Source: Klebsiella spallanzanii
GTDB taxonomy: Bacteria > Pseudomonadota > Gammaproteobacteria > Enterobacterales > Enterobacteriaceae
Reading direction: 5' to 3'
NCBI RefSeq assembly: GCF_902158555.1
Contig: NZ_CABGGS010000007.1
Location: 95,261 to 133,802 of the forward strand
DNA length: 38,542 nt
Positions within the stretch are counted from its first letter, which is position 1. Each line of letters begins with the position of its first letter. Both the position numbers and the translations under genes were made by a program. A model generated the notes under the pieces. That model searched no databases. It was not told the DNA's origin and saw nothing but the letters and a program-made list of their open reading frames with translations. Below are positions 18,327-27,540 of the stretch, piece by piece.

Positions 18327-18821
18327 ATGTCTTTTGCCGATAAACAAAGCTTTCGCGACGCCATGGCCCACGTTGGGGCGGCGGTTAATATTATTACCAC
18401 CGATGGCCCGGCAGGCCGTGCGGGCTTCACCGCCAGCGCCGTCTGCAGCGTGACCGATGCGCCGCCCACCCTGCTGGTATGCCTGAATCGCTCCGCCTCA
18501 GTCTGGCCGATATTCAGCCAGCACCAGGCGCTGTGCGTCAACACCCTGGCAGCCGGCCAGGAAGGGCTATCAAACGTTTTCGGCGGTAAAACCCCGATGG
18601 CGGAACGCTTTGCCGCCGCCGACTGGCAAACCGGTGCAACCGGCTGCCCGCGTCTTGAACAGGCGCTAGTGAGCTTTGACTGCCGCATCAGCCAGATCGT
18701 TAGCGTCGGGACTCACGACATTCTGTTTTGCGAAGTGGCGGCGATTGTTCGCCATCCGGACCCGCGCGGACTGATGTGGTTCGACCGCGGCTACCACACG
18801 CTCATGCGCCCAGCCTGTTAA
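18327..18821 (+). CDS. rutF: RutF, NADH:FMN oxidoreductase
   Basis: A 164-aa flavin reductase of the HpaC-like family. It supplies reduced FMN to RutA. Typical segments are [50 protein letters not shown] and [23 protein letters not shown] lies 7 nt before the ATG, and the gene is 9 nt after rutE. Confidence 0.96.
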   Translation: MSFADKQSFRDAMAHVGAAVNIITTDGPAGRAGFTASAVCSVTDAPPTLLVCLNRSASVWPIFSQHQALCVNTLAAGQEGLSNVFGGKTPMAERFAAADWQTGATGCPRLEQALVSFDCRISQIVSVGTHDILFCEVAAIVRHPDPRGLMWFDRGYHTLMRPAC

Positions 18822-18842
18822 CCTAAAACCCAGGATATCATC

Positions 18843-20165
18843 ATGGCTCTCTTCGATTTTCCTCGCTGGCAGTTAACCTCCCCCTCCGCCGCGTCCGGCG
18901 TCGTCGCTCCCGATGAACGGCTGTCGGTCGGGCAAACCGTGGTGATGGGCGTTCAGCACGCGGTGGCGATGTTTGGCGCAACCGTACTAATGCCAATCCT
19001 GATGGGGCTGGATCCCAACCTGTCGATCCTGATGTCTGGCGTTGGTACGTTGCTGTTCTTTTTGGTTACCGGCGGGCGCGTGCCGAGCTATCTCGGCTCC
19101 AGTGCCGCCTTCGTCGGCGTGGTCATCGCCGTCACCGGTTTCAACGGTCAGGGGCTGAACCCGCACCTGAGCGTCGCGCTGGGCGGCATTATTATCTGCG
19201 GGCTGGTTTATACCCTGATTGGCCTGGTGGTAATGAAAATCGGCACCCGCTGGATTGAACGGATGATGCCGCCGGTAGTGACCGGCGCGGTGGTGATGGC
19301 GATCGGCCTGAACCTCGCGCCCATCGCGGTGCGCAGCGTGTCATCAACGCCGTTCGACGGCTGGATGGCGGTGCTGACCGTTCTGTGCATCGGCCTGGTG
19401 GCGGTGTTTACCCGCGGGATGCTTCAGCGGCTGCTGATCCTCGTTGGGCTGATTGTCGCCTGCGCGCTCTACGCGCTGCTGGCGAACGTGTTTGGGCTGG
19501 GCAAGCCGCTCGATTTTAGCCTGCTTGAACAGGCAGCGTGGTTTGGTATGCCGCAGGTGACAACGCCAACGTTTAACAGCCAGGCGATGATGCTGATCGC
19601 ACCGGTCGCAGTGATTCTGGTAGCGGAAAACCTCGGCCACCTGAAGGCGGTTGCCGGGATGACCGGGCGCAATATGGACCCGTATATGGGACGCGCGTTC
19701 GTCGGTGACGGGCTGGCAACCATGCTTTCAGGTTCGGTTGGCGGCAGCGGCGTCACGACCTATGCAGAGAATATCGGCGTGATGGCGGTGACCAAAGTGT
19801 ACTCCACGCTGGTGTTCGTCGCGGCGGCGGTGATTGCGATGCTGCTCGGATTTTCACCAAAGTTTGGTGCGCTAATCCACACCATTCCCGGGCCGGTTAT
19901 CGGCGGCGCATCCATTGTGGTGTTCGGTTTGATTGCCGTTGCGGGCGCGCGGATTTGGGTACAAAACCGGGTGGATTTGAGCCAGAACAGCAATCTGATT
20001 ATGGTCGCGGTAACGCTGGTGCTGGGCGCAGGTGATTTTGCGCTATCGCTGGGCGGCTTTACCCTCGGCGGGATCGGGACGGCGACATTCGGCGCGATTC
20101 TGCTCCACGCGCTGCTTAACCGCCGTCAGCATGAAGTCAAACAACCTGACGTCACCCCTGTTTAG
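18843..20165 (+). CDS. rutG: RutG, pyrimidine permease
   Basis: A 440-aa inner membrane transporter of the NCS2 (uracil/xanthine permease) family, which imports uracil or thymine for the Rut pathway. Landmarks are VGQTVVMGVQHAVAMFGATVLMP, LGSSAAFVGVVIAV, VAENLGHLKAVAGMTGRNMDPYMGRAFVGDGLATMLSG with the substrate Glu, and GGSGVTTYAENIGVMAVTKVYS. It is the last gene of the operon, 21 nt after rutF, and is followed by a REP array. Confidence 0.96.
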   Translation: MALFDFPRWQLTSPSAASGVVAPDERLSVGQTVVMGVQHAVAMFGATVLMPILMGLDPNLSILMSGVGTLLFFLVTGGRVPSYLGSSAAFVGVVIAVTGFNGQGLNPHLSVALGGIIICGLVYTLIGLVVMKIGTRWIERMMPPVVTGAVVMAIGLNLAPIAVRSVSSTPFDGWMAVLTVLCIGLVAVFTRGMLQRLLILVGLIVACALYALLANVFGLGKPLDFSLLEQAAWFGMPQVTTPTFNSQAMMLIAPVAVILVAENLGHLKAVAGMTGRNMDPYMGRAFVGDGLATMLSGSVGGSGVTTYAENIGVMAVTKVYSTLVFVAAAVIAMLLGFSPKFGALIHTIPGPVIGGASIVVFGLIAVAGARIWVQNRVDLSQNSNLIMVAVTLVLGAGDFALSLGGFTLGGIGTATFGAILLHALLNRRQHEVKQPDVTPV

Positions 20166-20182
20166 CCCGCTGGCACGTACCT

Positions 20183-20400
20183 GTAGCCCGGACAGATGCG
20201 CAGCATCGCCTCCGGGAAATTATGCCATCCTGCGCTGTGCTCCCGGGGGCGGCGCAGGGCGCCTTGCCCGGGCTACAGGTCCTACCGTCGTCTGCGATCT
20301 GGTAGCCCGGACAGGTGCGCAGCACCGCCTCCGGGAATACTCAGCTAAGGTTCGACACGATCCCTCATCCCGGATAAGGCGTTCACGCCGCCATCCGGGA
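20183..20400. repeat. REP array of four elements after rutG
   Basis: Four REP elements: 20183-20218, 20241-20276 (inverted), 20302-20337, and 20369-20400. The last is closer to the classical E. coli form (GGATAAGGCGTTCACGCC). The array separates the rut operon from the decayed transporter gene. The last element lies inside the 3' end of that reading frame, so it encodes its final residues. Confidence 0.85.
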
Positions 20401-21057
20401 GCTTCACCGGTGGCGGAAGCTTTTTCCGCTTCCACTTCAGCTCACTAACCAGCACGCCCGCCAGAATAAACACGCAGCCCACCAGCGACGCCGTCGCCAG
20501 CTGAACTACCGTCACCCGGCGGATATCCACCTTCCCCGCCCAGGCGCTAATCAGAATAATTTCTGCCGCAATCGCCACCGCGCTGGCAAAAGTGATCATC
20601 TCGCCGACACCCAGCGCCAGCAGGTTACTCTCCGGGCCGGCCAGCAGGATCAGACCGATAAACGCCAGCACGATACCGACGCAGGACATCATCCCCGGCA
20701 TCCGTCTGAGGAACAGCCATTGCAATAGCGGCACCAGCGGCACGTACATGGCGGTAATAAACGCCGATTTACTGCTGGAGATCGACTGCAACCCCCAGGT
20801 TTGTAGGCCGTAGCCCAGCGCAATCGAGATACCTATCGCCGCGCCCGCTTTTAGCTCCAGCCATGTCAGGCCGCGTAATGTACGCAGAGACAGTAAAGCC
20901 ACCGCCAGCGCGGCGGTACCAAAACGCAGTCCGACGAAGAACAGCAGCCCGCTTAGCGTCACCGCATACTGAACGGCGAGAAACGTCCCCCCCAGAATAT
21001 GGTGATAACAAGCAGAATGGCTTCCTGGCGGGTAAGGGAAAATTTAAACGAAGACAT
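20345..21057 (-). pseudogene. Frameshifted and shortened DMT (EamA) family transporter
   Basis: The minus strand encodes an EamA/DMT-type permease in two frames. The start at 21057 gives MSSFKFSLTRQEAILLVITIFWGG, then the frame breaks at a run of seven C (20987-20993). One extra base restores TFLAVQYAVTLSGLLFFVGLRFG and the rest. The restored protein would be about 237 aa, against about 290-300 aa and ten membrane helices for the family. Segment VTVVQLATASLV looks like helix 7, while GCVFILAGVLVSEL looks like helix 10, so an internal deletion of about 60-70 residues is likely (inference). The tail is read from a REP element. No clear ribosome binding site is seen, and a 15-nt poly-C tract lies 43 bp upstream. 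A sequencing or assembly error could explain the frameshift, but not the short length. Confidence 0.75.
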
Positions 21058-21099
21058 CACACGGCCAATCATAATAAATAGCCCGCTAGTGTGCAGTCT

Positions 21100-21114
21100 C
21101 CCCCCCCCCCCCCC
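21100..21114. repeat. Poly-C tract of 15 nt
   Basis: Fifteen uninterrupted C lie 43 bp upstream of the DMT gene start and just after the terminator of the YmdF-like gene. On the transcribed strand it is a poly-G tract in the promoter or leader of the DMT gene. Such tracts change length by slipped-strand mispairing and are also error-prone in sequencing. Confidence 0.9.
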
Positions 21115-21136
21115 GCAGAGGCAACCATTCACCCAT

Positions 21137-21164
21137 AAAAAAACCGCCGACAACACGTCGGCGG
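21137..21164 (-). terminator. Terminator of the YmdF-like gene
   Basis: A perfect 8-bp stem (CCGCCGAC / GTCGGCGG, loop AACAC) is followed on the minus strand by seven T. It lies 63 nt beyond the stop at 21227. Confidence 0.88.
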
Positions 21165-21226
21165 CGAGGGCGATGGGGTCGGGCCCTGGAGATTAACCCC
21201 AATCAGTTCTGAATCAGTCGGGCGCG

Positions 21227-21400
21227 CTAGCTGTCGCGATTGCCGTGACTGTTTTTCCCCCCTTTTTTGCCAGCTTCGGAAGCGCGCTGGGGATCGTTTT
21301 TAAAGTTCCCCCCGCTATGCTGGCCACCTTTACGACCTGCTTCTGATGCTCTTTCACGGTCTTCGGCAAAATTACCGGCACCGCCACGATGGTTTGCCAT
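21227..21400 (-). CDS. ymdF: YmdF-like small con-10 (KGG repeat) stress protein
   Basis: A 57-aa hydrophilic protein, starting MANHRGGAGNFAEDRERAS and ending KNSHGNRDS. It holds two repeats of the pattern FxxDxxxASEAGxKGGxxSxGN, the con-10/general stress protein motif also seen in E. coli YmdF. Such proteins are highly soluble, disordered and often stress induced; the molecular role is unknown. GGAGG lies 6 nt before the ATG. The position between rutG and wrbA matches E. coli ymdF. Confidence 0.9.
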   Translation of the reverse strand: MANHRGGAGNFAEDRERASEAGRKGGQHSGGNFKNDPQRASEAGKKGGKNSHGNRDS

Positions 21401-22370
<970 letters not shown>

Positions 22371-22390
22371 TCTTCAGCAGGAGGAAAAGC

Positions 22391-22618
22391 ATGCCGAATC
22401 AAGAAGCAAAAGCACACCGCGTGGGTGAATGGGCAAGTTTACGCAATACCTCTCCCGAAATTGCCGAGGCAATTTTTGAATTAGCTCATTACGATGAGAA
22501 GGTTGCAGAACAGATCTGGGAAGAAGGCAACGATGAAGTGCTGCCTCTCGCTTTCGCCAAAACGGACAAGGATTCTTTGTTCTGGGGCGAGCAAACTATT
22601 GAGCGCAAAAACGTCTGA
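22391..22618 (+). CDS. yccJ: YccJ family protein
   Basis: A 75-aa acidic soluble protein conserved next to wrbA in enterobacteria. It begins [32 protein letters not shown] and ends in ERKNV. No catalytic motif is visible and its function is not known; shared control with wrbA suggests a stationary phase or stress role. AGGAGG lies about 8 nt before the ATG. Confidence 0.93.
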   Translation: MPNQEAKAHRVGEWASLRNTSPEIAEAIFELAHYDEKVAEQIWEEGNDEVLPLAFAKTDKDSLFWGEQTIERKNV

Positions 22619-22624
22619 TGCGCG

Positions 22625-22708
22625 GTAGCCCGGACAGGCGCGACGCGCCGCCTCCGGGAACCTCCTGCATCATTCCCGGAGGCGGTACTGCGTACCTGTC
22701 CGGGCTAC
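22625..22708. repeat. REP pair after yccJ
   Basis: Two REP elements face each other: 22625-22660 (GTAGCCCGGACAGG to CCTCCGGGAA) and 22673-22708 (TTCCCGGAGGCGG to GTCCGGGCTAC). They start 7 nt after the yccJ stop and precede the terminator. Confidence 0.85.
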
Positions 22709-22715
22709 ACAACCA

Positions 22716-22740
22716 AAACCCGGATTGCTCCGGGTTTTTT
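22716..22740 (+). terminator. Terminator of wrbA-yccJ
   Basis: An 8-bp stem (AAACCCGG / CCGGGTTT, loop ATTGCT) merges into six T. It may act in both directions because agp ends at 22749 on the other strand. Confidence 0.85.
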
Positions 22741-22748
22741 ATGCTTTT

Positions 22749-23996
22749 TTACTTGATGGCCTCCGCCATCGCCTTGTTGAAGGTCTCCATCGGGCAGAAA
22801 CCGTTATCATCCACCAGACACCCGTTCAGCGCCAGCGTTACCCGCTGCGGCGGCGACTGCAGAGTCAGCGCATCGGCATTGCGCAACTGCTCGGTACTTT
22901 GATAGACATACTCAATCTTCATCACATCACGATTGCCGTTCTTATCATGCCAGCGCTGGAACACCAGCTTGCCGCCAATCGGCGTGCGCTCGTACTGGTT
23001 GTGCAGTTGATAAGGTTTGAAATCCAGCGCTGTCAGCAGCGAGGCGATATTGGAATCATGCCCTACCAGCAGCGTCACTTTCGCTGCCTTCGCGGCATCA
23101 CCCACCAGCGCGTTATCAATATATTTCACCAGCGGTTTAGCCACGTTGCGCGCCACTTCAGGAGAGGTAAACAGGCTATCCTGATAACCGTTTTTCAGCT
23201 TCGACAGCACTTGCCACTGCTTATCGCTTTTGATTTCCCCCCACGCCACCTGATCTTTGGGGAAACCTTCGTAGTATTGCAGCGTAAAAGCGTCGACCAG
23301 CGAGTTGCCCACTTTCAGCGGGCCGGATACGCCCGGCTCTTGCTGATATTTGGCGCTAAAGGTGTCTTTCCCGTCGCTCAGCGAGCACTGCTGTTTCTCT
23401 TTGCAGGAAGGCGAATTGCGATAATTCGTCATCTCCTCCAGCAGCTTATAGCTATCGCCCAGTTGCATGCCCTGGCGCTCTTTCTCCATCGCCTGCACGG
23501 CCTTTTCGCTGAAGGCGGCGGAATCATCGGTGATCACCGGGTTGAAGGTTGGGTCCATCGTGCCCATTTTTTCCTGATGATGCACCGTTACGCCACAGCC
23601 AGGAAACGCGCCGATAATGAAGAACTGCGCCGTGGCGACGGTACGCTGCAGGCTATTCGCATAGGCATAAACCGCATTTTCTGGCGGGCACTCGCCGCTG
23701 GTTACCAGCCCCTGCTGCGCCAGCCATTCGCGCATATAGTGCCCCATATAGACTTCCAGCACCCCGCCCTTGGTGGTCAACTGGCCGCCGGGTACATCCC
23801 ACTCCGGCCAGGATTTCGGCGTTGACTGCTCCAGCACGCTGCCGTTATTCGCCAGCGGCGCGCGCAGGTTATGGCGACTCATGATCAGCACCTGCTGAAG
23901 CTGGTAGCCTTCCGGTACGGTCTGTTCCTGCGCCAGGACGCCAGCGGACAGTAAAACAGCGCCTGCCACTGCGGCAGCGAGTAGACTTTTTCTCAT
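22749..23996 (-). CDS. agp: Agp, periplasmic glucose-1-phosphatase
   Basis: A 415-aa periplasmic histidine acid phosphatase that removes phosphate from glucose-1-phosphate and also acts on phytate. Residues 1-22 form a Sec signal peptide (cleavage near LAQ-EQ). The catalytic motif RHNLRAP begins at Arg41, with His42 as nucleophile. The HD motif is in [13 protein letters not shown]. Cysteines fit the family disulfide pattern. It is convergent with wrbA-yccJ, as in E. coli. Confidence 0.97.
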   Translation of the reverse strand: MRKSLLAAAVAGAVLLSAGVLAQEQTVPEGYQLQQVLIMSRHNLRAPLANNGSVLEQSTPKSWPEWDVPGGQLTTKGGVLEVYMGHYMREWLAQQGLVTSGECPPENAVYAYANSLQRTVATAQFFIIGAFPGCGVTVHHQEKMGTMDPTFNPVITDDSAAFSEKAVQAMEKERQGMQLGDSYKLLEEMTNYRNSPSCKEKQQCSLSDGKDTFSAKYQQEPGVSGPLKVGNSLVDAFTLQYYEGFPKDQVAWGEIKSDKQWQVLSKLKNGYQDSLFTSPEVARNVAKPLVKYIDNALVGDAAKAAKVTLLVGHDSNIASLLTALDFKPYQLHNQYERTPIGGKLVFQRWHDKNGNRDVMKIEYVYQSTEQLRNADALTLQSPPQRVTLALNGCLVDDNGFCPMETFNKAMAEAIK

Positions 23997-24137
23997 CCCT
24001 TAACCCTCAGTCAGTGATTATCATCGCCCTAATTGTGACAAAATCATGACATTTTTCCGCGCAATGGCTCGCAAACTGGGTAAGACACGCTGATTAAAAC
24101 AATACGTCAGGAATTATTCAGGACGAAGGAGTGACCA

Positions 24138-24362
24138 TCACTCCGGTAGCGGGACCGCCGCCAGGGTGCAGATCGCTTCATGCTTGCCGCCGCGATGGTC
24201 GACGATCAGCACTTTATCCCCCGCGTTTTTACCTTCGCAGGGTTTTATAACCTGTTCGACAATACGTTCACGGATGGACTGACGTTCGGAATCCGCCAGA
24301 CTGCTAAAAGAAGTCACAATCAACGCCAGCCCAACAAGACCGACGATATGCTTATTACACAT
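24138..24362 (-). CDS. Small exported protein, unknown function
   Basis: A 74-aa protein with a likely Sec signal peptide (hydrophobic VGLVGLALIVTSF, cleavage near SLA-DS at residue 23). The mature part is about 50 aa with two cysteines (IKPCEGKNAGDKVLIVDHRGGKHEAICTLAAV), which could form a disulfide in the periplasm. GAGAG lies about 8 nt before the ATG. I do not recognise a family. It follows divergently placed sequence and precedes agp in the same direction, with a 141-bp gap. It is probably real because of its signal peptide and ribosome binding site. Confidence 0.65.
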   Translation of the reverse strand: MCNKHIVGLVGLALIVTSFSSLADSERQSIRERIVEQVIKPCEGKNAGDKVLIVDHRGGKHEAICTLAAVPLPE

Positions 24363-24545
24363 TTATTACTCTCAACCCATATTTAAGCGGGCCAAGGTTA
24401 GCAGCCTGCCGGGCGCGCGTCTGTAAATTCGCTTAAAGGTGTGTTACTCCGTTTATTTTTTCACCACCATCGCGCTTTACACTTTACATTTATTCATGTA
24501 AATAATAAGTTAATAGCTTCACTGGCAGTCCATTCCGGTCTTACT

Positions 24546-24576
24546 CATCGGGTCATATTTAAGAAATATCCCGATG
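24546..24576 (+). repeat. Long imperfect hairpin upstream of a small membrane protein gene
   Basis: CATCGGG-TC-ATATTT-AAG-AAATAT-CCCGATG folds to a 13-bp stem with a 2-nt bulge and a 3-nt loop. No T run follows, so it is not a simple terminator. It lies 60 nt before the ATG at 24636 and may be a leader structure or a protein-binding site. Confidence 0.6.
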
Positions 24577-24635
24577 CTATTATCTCGATATCACGGTATT
24601 TTTTCTTCATGTTAAACATAACATTAGGTTAATCT

Positions 24636-24758
24636 ATGTCAGGTATCCTGCTCTTTATCGTTGCGGTGGTTTTACTGGGTGTAGCCATCTACAGCCTGGT
24701 ATCCTACGTCAAGGATCGGCGCTCAGGCCAGCTGCCAACTCATAAGAAAAAGAAATAA
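24636..24758 (+). CDS. Small single-pass membrane protein (40 aa)
   Basis: A 40-aa peptide with one membrane helix (ILLFIVAVVLLGVAIYSLVSY, residues 4-24) and a basic cytoplasmic tail that ends in four Lys. It looks like the short enterobacterial small membrane proteins of unknown function. The upstream AGG is a weak ribosome binding site, so the call rests mostly on the hydrophobic-then-basic design. A hairpin lies in its upstream region. Confidence 0.7.
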   Translation: MSGILLFIVAVVLLGVAIYSLVSYVKDRRSGQLPTHKKKK

Positions 24759-24828
24759 TACGTCCCCACGATTCTTACCTCCTGCCCCTACTATTTCTGC
24801 CGGACTGCCTGATTTCAAACGATAATGA

Positions 24829-24859
24829 CAAAAAGAAGGCAGGCTTAATCACCTGCCTT
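24829..24859 (-). terminator. Terminator of dmlR
   Basis: An 8-bp stem (AAGGCAGG / CCTGCCTT) is followed on the minus strand by CTTTTTG. It lies about 90 nt after the dmlR stop. It also faces the small membrane protein gene from the other side. Confidence 0.75.
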
Positions 24860-24948
24860 AGCGTCTGCGTAAAAAATCGTTACGATTCCCAGGCCTGTTC
24901 CGCGTTGGCTCAGCCAATCGATGTCAGCACACGCGACAGGCCCGGCGT

Positions 24949-25905
24949 TTAATCCCCTCGGCCAACGGTGCCTGCCGTCGGCAATTTTGCCTCGTCGTAC
25001 TGCTGCGGGAAGCGCTGCTGAAAGTAGTGACGCAAAAACTCCACAGTGGTGCGAATCTTCGCTGAGGTCGCCAACCGCGACACGTACACCGCCCAGATAT
25101 TGGCGGGCTGATAGTATTCCGGCAGCAGGTGCACCAGGTTTCCGCTGGCGATATTTTCACGCACATCCCACCACGAACGCAGCGCGATCCCCTGCCCGTC
25201 CAGGCACCATTGATGAACGATCTCGCCGTGATTTGACGACAGCGGACCGGTCACTTTAATCGCGTGTTCGCCCTCTTTGCTGTGCAGTTGCCAGACGCCA
25301 AAGGGCCGGTCGCGCTCTTTAATCACCAGGCAAGGCAGCGCGGCGAGATCGCTAAGCTGCTTTGGTCGCGAATAACGGGCCACAAATTCCGGCGAGGCGC
25401 AGAGAATACGGTGGTTAGTCGCAAGCTGGCGGGCAATCAGATTGGGGGCAATATCGTCGCCGACGCGAATATCCAGATCGACCCCCTCGTTGGCCAAATC
25501 CACCAACCGGTCGGCAACGTCAAAACGGATCTCCAGTTGCGGATACCGGCGGGCCAGCTCGGACAGCGCCGGGGAGACAACCTGACGGCCAAAACCGAAG
25601 CTGCTGATAATGCGCAGCGTCCCCTGCGGCACCTGTCGCACATCGGAGAGTTCGTCCATCATCTGGTCGACATCCTGCAAAATGCGCTGCCCCCATTCGT
25701 AAATGCGTTCGCCCTCCTCGGTAATGGCGACCCGCCGGGTGGTCCGGTGCAGTAGCTGGACGTTGAGCGTCTGCTCAAGCAACGACACCCGCTTGCTGAC
25801 AAAAGCCGGAGAAACGCCCAGCTCTTCAGCGGCGGCGGCAAAACCGGCGCGGCGGGCGACCAGCATAAAGACGCGTAAATCGTTCAGCAGCGGCAGATTA
25901 TTCAT
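24949..25905 (-). CDS. dmlR: DmlR, LysR-type regulator of D-malate dehydrogenase
   Basis: A 318-aa LysR-type regulator. The winged helix-turn-helix is at about residues 8-65 (LNDLRVFMLVARRAGFAAAAEELGVSPAFVSKRVSLLEQ), and the effector domain follows (GPLSSNHGEIVHQWCLDGQGIALRSWWDV). It is very similar to E. coli DmlR (YeaT) and sits divergent to dmlA, so it most likely activates dmlA in response to D- or L-malate. The start at 25905 (MNNLPLLND) is preferred over a GTG at 25926. The C-terminal tail after the family end (PQQYDEAKLPTAGTVGRGD) is slightly longer than I recall for E. coli. Confidence 0.92.
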   Translation of the reverse strand: MNNLPLLNDLRVFMLVARRAGFAAAAEELGVSPAFVSKRVSLLEQTLNVQLLHRTTRRVAITEEGERIYEWGQRILQDVDQMMDELSDVRQVPQGTLRIISSFGFGRQVVSPALSELARRYPQLEIRFDVADRLVDLANEGVDLDIRVGDDIAPNLIARQLATNHRILCASPEFVARYSRPKQLSDLAALPCLVIKERDRPFGVWQLHSKEGEHAIKVTGPLSSNHGEIVHQWCLDGQGIALRSWWDVRENIASGNLVHLLPEYYQPANIWAVYVSRLATSAKIRTTVEFLRHYFQQRFPQQYDEAKLPTAGTVGRGD

Positions 25906-26008
25906 GATTCGTGTTTTATGTTTCACCAGTTGACGGGATTAATTATGAATCAGTCAATTATAGGATAGAGGTGAAGTCAATTTCCCTTACCGCAAACTGA
26001 GAACAACA

Positions 26009-27094
26009 ATGAATAAAACCTTACGTATTGCCGCCATCCCCGGCGATGGCATCGGAAAAGAAGTGCTGCCTGAGGGCATTCGCGTACTGCAGGCCGCCGC
26101 CGAACGCTGGGGACTGGCGTTAAGCTTCGAGCATTTTGAGTGGGCCAGCTGCGATTACTATGCGCAACACGGTAAAATGATGCCCGACGACTGGCACGCG
26201 CAGTTGCAAGAGTTTGATGCTATCTACTTCGGCGCGGTCGGCTGGCCGGATATCGTGCCGGATCACATTTCGCTCTGGGGTTCGCTGCTGAAGTTCCGCC
26301 GCGAGTTTGACCAGTACGTCAACCTGCGCCCGGTGCGTCTGTTTCCCGGCGTGCCCTGCCCGCTGGCGGGTAAGCAGCCGGGCGATATCGATTTTTACGT
26401 GGTGCGCGAGAATACCGAAGGGGAGTATTCCGCCCTCGGCGGACATGTGAATCCGGGCACCGAACATGAAGTGGTGATTCAGGAGTCGGTGTTTACCCGC
26501 CGCGGCGTTGATCGGATCCTGCGCTACGCCTTTGAACTGGCGCAAAGCCGCCCGCGCAAAACGTTAACTTCAGCGACCAAATCCAACGGCCTTGCCATCA
26601 GCATGCCTTTCTGGGATGAACGCGTGGAAGCGATGGCGCAGCACTACCCGGAGGTGACGTGGGATAAGCAGCATATTGATATTCTGTGCGCCCGCTTTGT
26701 GCTGCAACCGGAGCGTTTTGACGTGGTAGTCGGTTCAAACCTGTTCGGCGATATCCTCTCCGATCTCGGCCCGGCCTGTACCGGCACCATCGGGATTGCC
26801 CCGTCGGCGAATCTCAATCCGGATCGAACCTTCCCGTCGCTGTTTGAGGCGGTCCACGGTTCCGCGCCGGATATCTACGGCAAAAATATCGCCAATCCTA
26901 TCGCTACCATCTGGGCCGGGGCGATGATGCTCGACTTCCTCGGCAACGGGGATGAACGCTATCAGGCCGCTCATGACGGCATTCTGGCGGCGATTGAGCA
27001 GACCATCGCCAGCGGGCCGAAAACGCCGGATATGAAAGGCACCGCTTCCACCCAGCAGGTGGGCGAAGCGATTTGCCGGGCCATTGCCGGATAA
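26009..27094 (+). CDS. dmlA: DmlA, D-malate dehydrogenase (decarboxylating)
   Basis: A 361-aa cytoplasmic beta-decarboxylating dehydrogenase of the isocitrate/isopropylmalate family. It converts D-malate to pyruvate and CO2 with NAD+. The family core is present: IPGDGIGKEV at 10-19, VVRENTEGEYSALGG at 131-145, Lys191 in TSATKSNG, and the metal-binding Asp248 and Asp252 in GSNLFGDILSDLGP. The late HGSAPDIYGKNIANP cofactor loop is also present. It is divergent from dmlR, with 103 bp between them. No transporter for malate is next to it. A REP follows at 27097. Confidence 0.95.
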   Translation: MNKTLRIAAIPGDGIGKEVLPEGIRVLQAAAERWGLALSFEHFEWASCDYYAQHGKMMPDDWHAQLQEFDAIYFGAVGWPDIVPDHISLWGSLLKFRREFDQYVNLRPVRLFPGVPCPLAGKQPGDIDFYVVRENTEGEYSALGGHVNPGTEHEVVIQESVFTRRGVDRILRYAFELAQSRPRKTLTSATKSNGLAISMPFWDERVEAMAQHYPEVTWDKQHIDILCARFVLQPERFDVVVGSNLFGDILSDLGPACTGTIGIAPSANLNPDRTFPSLFEAVHGSAPDIYGKNIANPIATIWAGAMMLDFLGNGDERYQAAHDGILAAIEQTIASGPKTPDMKGTASTQQVGEAICRAIAG

Positions 27095-27096
27095 AA

Positions 27097-27133
27097 GTAG
27101 CCCGGACAGGCGCGTCAGCGTCGCCTCCGGGAA
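27097..27133. repeat. Single REP element after dmlA
   Basis: GTAGCCCGGACAGG...CGCCTCCGGGAAG starts 2 nt after the dmlA stop and is the same REP type as at 6692 and 20183. Confidence 0.85.
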
Positions 27134-27179
27134 GATTTTCATACAGCTGCGGGAATATCTCTGAAACTGCGATATATAC

Positions 27180-27392
27180 AGCGATGCCCTGGTGCCCGCT
27201 GAAATCGGTGAACCGGAGGACCGAAGACAAGGGCTGGCCGCCAGGGATGGCGGACAGAGGCGAATCGAGACAGTGATGTCGAGTTGAGCCGACCGCAGGC
27301 TGAGGACCGGGAGGTGAGCGCAGTGCGCAGCACCGATTTCCTGGCGGGACCGCGGGGATTGTAAAGGGGGAGACGGTTTTCTCCCCCTTTAC
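27180..27392 (+). other. GGA-rich structured non-coding segment
   Basis: No plausible gene is seen between the two REPs. The segment is rich in GGA on the plus strand. One clean hairpin is CCGCCA-GGGA-TGGCGG (27238-27253), with GGGA in the loop. Others are TCGGT/ACCGA around CCGGAGG (27205-27224) and GAC-AGTGAT-GTC (27269-27280). It ends with a perfect 13-bp hairpin (27361-27373 with 27380-27392), which is not followed by a T run. Whether it is transcribed is unknown. Confidence 0.45.
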
Positions 27393-27457
27393 CCGTTCAC
27401 GTTCCACGGTGAGACATTTTCTGCGAAATAGCGGTGAACGGAACCCCTATAACACCG

Positions 27458-27494
27458 TCCCGGAGGCGGCGCTTGACGCGCCTATCCGGGCTAC
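27458..27494. repeat. Single REP element downstream of ptsA
   Basis: TCCCGGAGGCGGCG...CCTATCCGGGCTAC, an inverted copy of the element at 27097. It lies between the structured segment and the ptsA stop. Confidence 0.85.
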
Positions 27495-27540
27495 AACACC
27501 GCAGACGATGTCGAACACCGGGGAGATTCTCCGGCCCGAA

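Noticed and set aside
20183..20400. Repeat cluster as CRISPR array
   Set aside because: Elements are palindromic, alternate in direction, vary in spacing and sit next to no cas genes. They are REP elements.
22725..23825. 366-codon open frame antisense to agp
   Set aside because: agp has a signal peptide and full catalytic motifs on the other strand; the antisense frame has no family features.
27361..27392. 13-bp hairpin as an intrinsic terminator
   Set aside because: The stem is perfect but no T run follows on either strand, so termination by this mechanism is unlikely.
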